Below, in pieces: positions 1-4,533 of a DNA stretch of 10,677 bases (its first letter is position 1; every line of letters starts with the position of its first letter). The notes under the pieces are model-generated. The model made no database searches. It had not been told where the DNA came from and worked only from the letters and a program-made list of their open reading frames with translations. The DNA comes from Clostridiales bacterium (lineage in GTDB: Bacteria; Bacillota; Clostridia; Oscillospirales; Butyricicoccaceae): positions 1 through 10,677 of the forward strand of contig SFJM01000049.1 of the NCBI GenBank assembly GCA_004555915.1, in the 5' to 3' direction. A program made the position numbers and the translations under genes.

Positions 1-452
1 TAGGATACCCGAGCGAGTCTACGCTTTACCGCTGGTATGAGCGCAAAAAAGCCGGGTTAGAGAACAGACATGGCCACACAGAAGAGTCTCCCACAGAGAT
101 GGATCATCACTGCAGCACACCGGGGCATCCAAGGCATCCCTCAGCAGAATTCAAATATGAGGTAATTCACCGTTGCTTTGAATTAGGCGAAGATGTAGAA
201 TATGTATCAAGGGAAATCGGATACAGCCGTATGAGCATATACGTCTGGCGCAGGAAATATCTGAAGTATGGGATGGTGGGTCTGATGGCGAAGAGAAAAA
301 TCATACCAAGGGAGCCGTTGCCTCAGGATCATGCATTGCCTGAATCTGAGGAACTGGAAAATCTTCGAACGCAACTCCAGGAACTGCAGTTTGAAGTAGA
401 TGTGCTGAAGGAGACCATTTCAGTCTTAAAAAAGACCCTGGCATCGATCTAA
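1..452 (+). CDS. IS3-family transposase OrfA (5' partial)
   Basis: OrfA is the DNA-binding and multimerisation part of an IS3 transposase. The frame is open from base 3 without a stop, so the true start is upstream; the ATG at 99 is internal. The first visible residues (GYPSESTLYRWYERKKAG) look like the recognition part of one helix-turn-helix. A second HTH follows around EFKYEVIHRC to SRMSIYVWRRKY. The C-terminal third (about 345-440) is a leucine-rich heptad region (ELENLRTQLQELQFEVDVLK), matching the OrfA leucine zipper. The frame ends with TAA at 450-452, 16 bases after a slippery A-run that would shift ribosomes into OrfB. Two HTH units followed by a zipper resemble the IS150-like branch; subgroup assignment is inference. 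Confidence 0.88.
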   Translation, partial: GYPSESTLYRWYERKKAGLENRHGHTEESPTEMDHHCSTPGHPRHPSAEFKYEVIHRCFELGEDVEYVSREIGYSRMSIYVWRRKYLKYGMVGLMAKRKIIPREPLPQDHALPESEELENLRTQLQELQFEVDVLKETISVLKKTLASI

Positions 453-493
453 CGGTACTCAGAAACCGTGAAAAGGCAGTGATCATCGATGCC
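428..493 (+). promoter_or_regulatory. Programmed -1 frameshift signal of the IS3 element
   Basis: The heptamer A AAA AAG lies at 428-434, in the correct phase of the OrfA frame (codons AAA at 429, AAG at 432). Slipping back one base enters the OrfB frame, which is open here and reads LKKDPGIDLTVLRNREKAV into OrfB. Five bases downstream a 9-bp perfect inverted repeat begins: GGCATCGAT at 440-448 with ATCGATGCC at 485-493. It encloses a second stem, ACGGT at 452-456 with ACCGT at 465-469. A slippery heptamer, short spacer and stem-loop is the classical arrangement for making the OrfAB fusion transposase in the IS3 family. Confidence 0.85.
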
Positions 494-1199
494 TTGAAGG
501 GGAAATATACACTGCCAGCGCTGCTGTCCCGTTTTAAGATGGCCAAAAGCAGTTACAATTACCAGCAAGCTGTTATGAACAAACCCGACAAATATCTATC
601 CCAACGGGCACAAATCACCTCGATTTTTCACGAAAACAGGGGCATATATGGTTACCGTCGCATTTATCTGGCGCTGAAGCGCAAAGGGATTATGCTCTCC
701 GAGAAGATCATCCGCCGGATCATGAAAGAAGAAAAACTGGTGGTTTTGCGCTCGAAGAAACGAAAATATAGTTCGTATTTGGGGGAAATCACACCCGAAG
801 TAGAGAACATCATCTTACGCGATTTCCATGCAAATCAGCCGTATGAGAAGTTGCTGACGGATATCACAGAATTTGCCCTTTCGAACGGCAAGCTATATCT
901 CTCCGCCATGATCGATTGTTTTGATGGAATGGTTGTGGGCTGGACGATCGGAACCCGCCCCAATGCCGATCTGGTCAACACCATGTTGGATCAAGTGATT
1001 GCCGATCTGCCAGAGGGCCGTCATCCGATTGTCCATTCTGACAGGGGCTGCCATTACCGATGGCCCGGATGGATTGAACGGATGAATGGGGCCGGTCTCA
1101 TTCGCTCTATGTCTAAGAAGGGCTGCTCCCCCGATAACGCAGCCTGCACTTTTGTTCATAAAACATTTTCTTTTTTCAAACGGTGCGCAGCCGCTGTGA

Positions 1200-1211
1200 A
1201 ACCGGCTGGTT
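1200..1211. promoter_or_regulatory. Palindrome upstream of the LacI-family gene promoter, possible operator
   Basis: AACCGGCTGGTT is an imperfect palindrome (10 of 12 positions symmetric) centred about 9 bp upstream of the -35 box. LacI-family genes are often autoregulated through such sites. I did not find the same word before the transporter or galK, so this is weak evidence. Confidence 0.25.
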
Positions 1212-1216
1212 CTGTC

Positions 1217-1245
1217 TTGCCTCCACAGGATATTTTCCCTATAAT
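1217..1245 (+). promoter_or_regulatory. Sigma-A-type promoter of the LacI-family gene
   Basis: TTGCCT at 1217-1222 and a perfect TATAAT at 1240-1245 are separated by 17 bp, which is near consensus. Transcription would start near 1252, immediately before the RBS at 1254-1262 (AGAGGGAGG), giving a leader of only about 20 nt. The IS remnant junction is about 70 bp upstream and leaves the promoter intact. Confidence 0.8.
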
Positions 1246-1271
1246 AATGGTGTAGAGGGAGGCTTGATACT

Positions 1272-2330
1272 ATGGCTGTAACACTGAAAACCCTTTCTGA
1301 GCATACCGGCTTTTCCATTGCCACAATTTCCCGTGTGCTGAACAATGACCCGACCATGACCGTCAGCGAGGAAACCCGCCGCATGATCTTTGATACGGCT
1401 CATAAGCTGGGATATGCCGGAGGCTCCGGACGCCGTTCCCAGCGCATTGTCACCGACAGCATGGTGATCGGCATTGCGGAAATGCTGTCTCCTGCAGAGC
1501 AGATGACCGATCCTTATTTTCTCTATTTAAAAAATTTCGTAGAACAAACCTGTTTTGAACAAAAGCTGCAGACCGTTACCCTGCGGGAGGATGCAGATGG
1601 CTATCATGCTCTGTCCTCCTCCGGCATTGACGGCATCATTGCCATCGGTTATTTTTCCGATCAGCAGATTGCGTCCCTGCAGTACCTGAGCAGTAACATT
1701 ACCTTTCTGGATTCCTCGCCAAACGAGCTTCTGTATGATTCCGTCGTGCTGAATTTCGAGCTGGGCATCCATCAGGCACTGGATTACCTGCGTTCCCTGG
1801 GACATACCCGTATTGGCTTTCTGGGTCCCAAGCGCCTGGGAGATGAACACCGGCGCATTGTCCTGGAGCCCCGGCGGCGGTATTTTGAGCATTATATGCG
1901 GGAAGCCGGCCTGTATCGCAGTGAGCTGGTTGTAGAAGTCCCCATGCGTGACCAGTTGGCTGTGGAAGAGGAATTTTTCATGCGGATGCGCACCTGGAAT
2001 CCCCAGACCATTCCCACCGCAGTTGTGGCCGTGAATGAGGAATGTGCCATCGGTGTCATCCATGCCCTGCGCCGGCTGCAGCAGCAGGTCCCGGAGGATA
2101 TGAGCATTGTCAGCTTCAATGATACCGTTATGTCCTCTGTGGTAGAGCCTGCCCTCACCAGCATCAGCCCCCATCTGGATTACATGGCGGCAACCGCTGT
2201 CCGCCTGGTACAGCAGCGTGCTTCCACCCCGGCCCACCAGCCGGAACGCCGGTTCCCCCAGAAGGTTGTCATACCGCCTACCCTGGCAGTACGCCGCAGT
2301 ACGGCGGAATGCCATGAAAACACAGAATAA
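1272..2330 (+). CDS. LacI/GalR-family transcriptional regulator
   Basis: Cytoplasmic DNA-binding regulator of 352 aa, the usual LacI-family length. The N-terminal helix-turn-helix is at residues 4-23, with the recognition segment SIATISRVLNN close to the GalR/CcpA/PurR type (S-x-A-T-x-S-R-V). A hinge follows, and from about residue 63 to 340 there is a periplasmic-binding-protein-like effector domain. Family landmarks include DGIIAIGYF, the LRSLGHTRIGFLGP segment, the TAVVAVNEECAIGVIHALR segment and the terminal SFNDTVMSSVVEPALTSI. The ATG at 1272 has AGAGGGAGG 9 nt upstream. The gene is monocistronic, with its own promoter and a strong terminator 4 bp after the stop. It is co-oriented with the transporter and α-galactosidase, so a sugar-responsive repressor of this locus is likely. 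The effector and operator are unknown. Confidence 0.9.
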   Translation: MAVTLKTLSEHTGFSIATISRVLNNDPTMTVSEETRRMIFDTAHKLGYAGGSGRRSQRIVTDSMVIGIAEMLSPAEQMTDPYFLYLKNFVEQTCFEQKLQTVTLREDADGYHALSSSGIDGIIAIGYFSDQQIASLQYLSSNITFLDSSPNELLYDSVVLNFELGIHQALDYLRSLGHTRIGFLGPKRLGDEHRRIVLEPRRRYFEHYMREAGLYRSELVVEVPMRDQLAVEEEFFMRMRTWNPQTIPTAVVAVNEECAIGVIHALRRLQQQVPEDMSIVSFNDTVMSSVVEPALTSISPHLDYMAATAVRLVQQRASTPAHQPERRFPQKVVIPPTLAVRRSTAECHENTE

Positions 2331-2333
2331 GAT

Positions 2334-2381
2334 AAAACCCGCCTGTTTTCCTCAAGCGTTTCGGGGAACAGGCGGGTTTTT
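2334..2381. terminator. Strong intrinsic terminator, probably bidirectional
   Basis: A perfect 14-bp stem (AAAACCCGCCTGTT at 2334-2347 with AACAGGCGGGTTTT at 2367-2380) can be extended by C-G and G-U pairs and is followed by T2377-T2381. It starts 4 bases after the LacI-family stop. On the minus strand the stem ends in UUUU, so it can also end transcription of the small gene at 2407-2529. Confidence 0.92.
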
Positions 2382-2406
2382 ATATGGATCATTTGAGGTA
2401 TCTGTG

Positions 2407-2529
2407 TTATCTGCCGCTGCGCAGGCCACGGATGCTGCCGGTTGCGGCCCGGCTCTTCTGCATGCCGGTGTTCAGCATGGTGCTGCACAGGCACAGTGCA
2501 CCAATTTCCTTCCAGGCTCTGTTTTTCAT
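2407..2529 (-). CDS. Small 40-aa hypothetical protein (unannotated-type sORF)
   Basis: A 40-codon frame on the minus strand starts with ATG at 2529 and ends with TAA at 2407. It begins MKNRAWKEIGALCLC and ends GSIRGLRSGR. The support is contextual: AAAGGAGG at 2538-2545 sits 8 nt before the ATG, as good as any RBS in the window. A TTGTAT-N17-TATACT promoter lies upstream at 2582-2610. The terminator hairpin at 2334-2380 lies just downstream. Together they make a complete transcription unit of about 240 nt. The peptide has a short hydrophobic, Cys-containing middle (IGALCLCSTML) and a basic tail with no acidic residue after E8. It is not a convincing signal peptide or membrane helix. I do not recognise the protein. 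The conserved element could instead be a small RNA. Confidence 0.55.
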   Translation of the reverse strand: MKNRAWKEIGALCLCSTMLNTGMQKSRAATGSIRGLRSGR

Positions 2530-2553
2530 GCTATGCGCCTCCTTTCCGGTCTC

Positions 2554-2580
2554 TGCCGGTTTGTTTTTTGTTTACCGGCA
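2554..2580 (-). repeat. Inverted repeat at the start of the small-gene transcript
   Basis: TGCCGGT at 2554-2560 and ACCGGCA at 2574-2580 form a perfect 7-bp inverted repeat around a T-rich (plus strand) 13-nt centre. The upstream arm overlaps the predicted start site of the minus-strand promoter (about 2575). It may therefore be an operator rather than a leader hairpin. Confidence 0.45.
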
Positions 2581-2581
2581 T

Positions 2582-2610
2582 AGTATAGCTCAAAATCCCT
2601 ATGGATACAA
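2582..2610 (-). promoter_or_regulatory. Promoter of the minus-strand small gene
   Basis: On the minus strand TTGTAT (2610-2605) and TATACT (2587-2582) are spaced by 17 bp, a good sigma-A-type match. They direct transcription toward the RBS at 2545-2538 and the 40-aa frame. The predicted start is near 2575. Confidence 0.6.
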
Positions 2611-2628
2611 TAGCCAAATCCATCGAAC

Positions 2629-2654
2629 TTACCCTCGGGTAAACACAGGTAAAC
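2629..2654. repeat. GGTAAAC repeat cluster with TTACCC-TC-GGGTAA palindrome
   Basis: TTACCC at 2629-2634 and GGGTAA at 2637-2642 form a perfect palindrome. GGTAAAC occurs twice in direct repeat at 2638-2644 and 2648-2654, exactly 10 bp (one helical turn) apart. A third copy lies in the opposite orientation at 2570-2576, over the predicted start of the small gene, and GGTAAAA variants occur at 2668-2674 (minus) and 2736-2742 (plus). Helical phasing and position 20-50 bp upstream of the small-gene -35 box suggest a regulator binding region. The regulator is unknown. Confidence 0.5.
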
Positions 2655-2676
2655 TGTATCTGTTCCCTTTTACCAT

Positions 2677-2728
2677 AATCCCTGTTTTGTTCCTCTCAAA
2701 CAGGGATTTTCACCAAAGAAATCCCCTG
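2677..2728 (+). repeat. Two mutually exclusive hairpins in the intergenic region
   Basis: AATCCCTGTTT at 2677-2687 pairs perfectly with AAACAGGGATT at 2698-2708 (11 bp, 10-nt loop), followed by only TT. The same middle arm (2701-2709) can pair instead with AAATCCCCTG at 2719-2728, with one bulged C. Such shared arms are typical of attenuators, but I see no clear plus-strand promoter upstream and no proper U-tract, so no function is assigned. Confidence 0.45.
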
Positions 2729-2783
2729 ATTTGTAGGTAAAATTCCGTTTTAATCCAGTAAATTTTACTAAAATTATATAAAA

Positions 2784-2832
2784 CAGTGAAAATCCGCGAT
2801 TTTATTTTTACTTCCAGTTAACATTTTCACTG
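2784..2832 (+). promoter_or_regulatory. Operator-like inverted repeat upstream of the transporter, candidate activator site
   Basis: CAGTGAAAAT at 2784-2793 and its exact reverse complement ATTTTCACTG at 2823-2832 form a perfect 10-bp inverted repeat with centres 39 bp apart. A similar word, CAGTTAACAT, lies at 2815-2824 (8 of 10 identical). A further perfect palindrome, AAAATC-CGC-GATTTT, lies at 2789-2803, and AGTAAA-T-TTTACT at 2757-2769. The proximal arm ends 20 bp before the expected -35 position. This is where an AraC-family activator usually binds, and the gene for one lies 4 kb downstream. Assignment to that protein is inference. Confidence 0.5.
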
Positions 2833-2852
2833 GTATTTGGTGCAAATCAGGC

Positions 2853-2881
2853 TGTTTTCTTTTGCAGCAATGCTTTATACT
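2853..2881 (+). promoter_or_regulatory. Transporter operon promoter with a good -10 and no -35
   Basis: TATACT at 2876-2881 is a good -10 hexamer, but the -35 window (2853-2858, TGTTTT) does not resemble TTGACA at spacings of 16-18 bp. This is the usual look of an activator-dependent promoter. Transcription would begin near 2888, giving a leader of about 75 nt before the transporter ATG. Confidence 0.5.
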
Positions 2882-2962
2882 ATATGACAGAAAAAGGGGA
2901 TAACGTGCACGAAACTCCTTCTATTCGAACCAAAAAGTTCACTAACATGGAGGTAACGAATC

Positions 2963-4411
2963 ATGGCAAATGAAAACAATACCGCCAGACTACCGGCTCG
3001 CCAGAAGTATGCGTTCGGTATCGGCGCAATCGGTAAGGACGCGATCTGTAATCTGGTAGGCGCATTCCTGATGCTGTACTTTACCGATACGCTGGGCCTG
3101 AACCCGGCATTCGTCGGCGTACTGTTCGCAGTGGCAAGAATCTGGGACGCAATCAATGACCCGATGATGGGCATGATCTGTGATAACACCCGTACCCGCT
3201 TTGGTAAATTCCGCATCTGGCTGACCATCGGTACGCTGGTCAACTCGGTATTCTTTATTCTTCTGTTCACCACACTGGGCATTGAAAAAGGCTCCACTAC
3301 CATGTACATCTACGTTTCCGTTATGTACATCCTGTACGGCATGACCTACACCATCATGGACGTTCCGTACTGGTCCTGGCTGCCGAACCTGTCCTCGAAC
3401 CCGCATGAGCGCGAAAGCATCTCGGTTATTCCGCGTATCTTCGCTTCCTTTGGCGGCTTCATCGTATGCACCTTCGGTCTGCGCTTCATCAACATGTTCA
3501 ACAACATGTTCGGCGACAACTCCGTTATGCAGGAGCAGGCTGACGGTTCCTTCCTGAACATTTCCGAAACCGGCTTTACCGCAATTGCTGTCTGCATCGT
3601 TGTTCTGTTCATCGTGTGCATCGGCATCACCGTATTCAACGTAAAGGAAAAGCCCACCACCGGCGCCGGTACAGCAAACAGGACCGGTCTGAAGGAGACC
3701 TTCTCCATCATCATCCACAACGATCAGCTGGTTGCCTTCATCGGCCTGCTGCTGACCTTCAACCTGGCTACCCAGCTGCTCAAGGCATTCTCTGTTTACT
3801 ACTTCAAGGAAGTGTGCCTGGCTGCTGACCTGTACTCTGTATTCGGCTTCACCATCATCTTCGAGATGATCGGCCTGTTCCTGTTCCCGGTTATTGCACG
3901 CCATCTGGCACGTGAAAAGGTTTACTTCCTGGCCTGCGGCCTGCCGGTTATCGCAATGGTTGCCCTGGCAATCTGCGGCTACATCTGCCCGACCAGCTAT
4001 GCTGCTGTTATCGCATGCTGCGCATTCCTGTTCTTCGGTTCCGGCCTGTCCCTGGGCACCACCACCTGCTGCATCGCTGACGTTATCGACTACGGCGAAG
4101 TGAAGTTCGGCAAGCGTAACGAAGCAATTACCTGCTCCGCGCAGACCTTCCTGATGAAGGCTGCACAGGCTGTTACCGGTCTGTTGTCCGGTGTTGGCCT
4201 GTCCCTGGTTGGCTATAACGCAGCCATAGCCGGTCATCAGTCCGCCGGTACCATTATGGGCATCCGCGTCCTGATGTTCGTCATCCCGATCATTCTGTGC
4301 GTCATCAGCTTCCTCATCTTCAAGTGCGTTTACAAGCTGAAGGGTGAGAGACTGTCTGAGCTGACCAACGAGGTCAACGCTCTGCACGCTGCTCAGCCGG
4401 CTGCTGAATAA
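2963..4411 (+). CDS. GPH-family sugar:cation symporter (MelB-like, MFS_2)
   Basis: Inner-membrane symporter of 482 aa with about 12 membrane segments, of the glycoside-pentoside-hexuronide:cation family. After TM1 and TM2 comes the hallmark WDAINDPMMG (residues 61-70), with D62 and D66 spaced like the cation-site Asp55 and Asp59 of E. coli MelB. The family loop DNTRTRFGKFRIW is at 74-86. K399 in FLMKAAQAVTG corresponds to the conserved TM11 lysine. There is no C-terminal EIIA domain, unlike LacS or RafP. GGAGG at 2949-2953 fixes the ATG at 2963. After residue 10 the gene uses no TTA, CTA or TCA codons, so codon choice is strongly biased and high expression is likely. The α-galactosidase gene follows on the same strand, so melibiose, raffinose or related α-galactosides are the likely substrates. 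The exact sugar and coupling ion cannot be read from the sequence. Confidence 0.9.
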   Translation: MANENNTARLPARQKYAFGIGAIGKDAICNLVGAFLMLYFTDTLGLNPAFVGVLFAVARIWDAINDPMMGMICDNTRTRFGKFRIWLTIGTLVNSVFFILLFTTLGIEKGSTTMYIYVSVMYILYGMTYTIMDVPYWSWLPNLSSNPHERESISVIPRIFASFGGFIVCTFGLRFINMFNNMFGDNSVMQEQADGSFLNISETGFTAIAVCIVVLFIVCIGITVFNVKEKPTTGAGTANRTGLKETFSIIIHNDQLVAFIGLLLTFNLATQLLKAFSVYYFKEVCLAADLYSVFGFTIIFEMIGLFLFPVIARHLAREKVYFLACGLPVIAMVALAICGYICPTSYAAVIACCAFLFFGSGLSLGTTTCCIADVIDYGEVKFGKRNEAITCSAQTFLMKAAQAVTGLLSGVGLSLVGYNAAIAGHQSAGTIMGIRVLMFVIPIILCVISFLIFKCVYKLKGERLSELTNEVNALHAAQPAAE

Positions 4412-4455
4412 TTTCATTCACCAACCCGTTCCTATCTATCCATACATAAGGCTTT

Positions 4456-4480
4456 GGGAAGGGCAGAACATGCCCTTCCC
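4456..4480 (+). other. Intercistronic stem-loop between transporter and α-galactosidase
   Basis: GGGAAGGGCA at 4456-4465 pairs perfectly with TGCCCTTCCC at 4471-4480 around a 5-nt loop (GAACA). No U-tract follows, so it should not be an efficient intrinsic terminator. Its place in the 122-bp gap suggests a role in stabilising the upstream transporter message or setting the ratio of the two proteins. No promoter is evident between it and the next gene. Confidence 0.7.
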
Positions 4481-4533
4481 GGAACCGAAATAAGTCAGAA
4501 GAACAACTTTTTTGTAAAGAGAGAGGCGATCCC

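Larger units (their letters stand above)
1..1147 (+). mobile_element. IS3-family insertion sequence remnant, truncated at its 3' end
   Basis: Two overlapping frames encode an IS3-type OrfA (HTH plus coiled coil) and OrfB (DDE integrase-like). They are joined by a -1 frameshift signal, the standard IS3 organisation. The left end lies outside the window. On the right, transposase homology stops at about 1147, just before the codon for the third catalytic acid. The last part of OrfB and the right terminal inverted repeat are missing, and the next bases belong to the upstream region of the LacI-family gene. The element should be unable to transpose by itself. I saw no terminal repeat or target duplication at the right junction, which suggests deletion or recombination rather than a clean insertion end. 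Confidence 0.88.
479..1255 (+). pseudogene. IS3-family transposase OrfB, catalytically truncated
   Basis: OrfB is the DDE (RNase H-fold) catalytic part of an IS3 transposase. The helical HTH_21-like region with HENRGIYGYRRI is present at residues 50-61. The first catalytic Asp is D128 in TDITEF and the second is D188 in HSDRG. The SMSKKGCSPDNAAC segment precedes the expected DD(35)E glutamate, which should fall at residue 224. Residue 224 is Thr instead, and from base 1148 the sequence no longer resembles a transposase. The last 35 codons (1148-1252) are read-through into the LacI gene's upstream region and end within its RBS. Translation would normally come from frameshifting out of OrfA; the GTG at 479 is only a nominal start with a weak RBS. 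I regard it as a dead gene. Confidence 0.87.

Noticed and set aside
1527..2315. 262-codon frame antisense to the LacI-family gene
   Set aside because: Shadow of a well-supported gene. No RBS or promoter was seen, and the product has no recognisable domain.
2180..2494. 104-codon minus-strand frame over the LacI gene end and the terminator
   Set aside because: It crosses the terminator and the coding end of the LacI-family gene and has no RBS. The 40-codon frame at 2407-2529 is the better minus-strand candidate.
2384..2740. 118-codon plus-strand frame in the intergenic region
   Set aside because: It starts inside or next to the terminator without an RBS, runs through the minus-strand small gene, its promoter and the repeat cluster, and has no protein-like features.
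2784..2803. Catabolite-responsive element (cre) before the transporter
   Set aside because: The TGAAAATCCGCGATTTTA word has the general look but does not fit the TGNAANCGNWNNCA pattern at the conserved positions. I did not find another acceptable cre in the region.
2611..2960. CRISPR array or phage attachment site in the repeat-rich intergenic region
   Set aside because: The repeats are short (6-11 bp), irregularly spaced and in mixed orientation. There are no spacers, no tRNA and no integrase.
2990..4417. 475-codon open frame antisense to the transporter gene
   Set aside because: It is exactly codon-aligned with the transporter, and stays open only because that gene avoids TTA, CTA and TCA codons. 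It has no RBS logic, and its translation is a low-complexity, Q/D/G-rich shadow.
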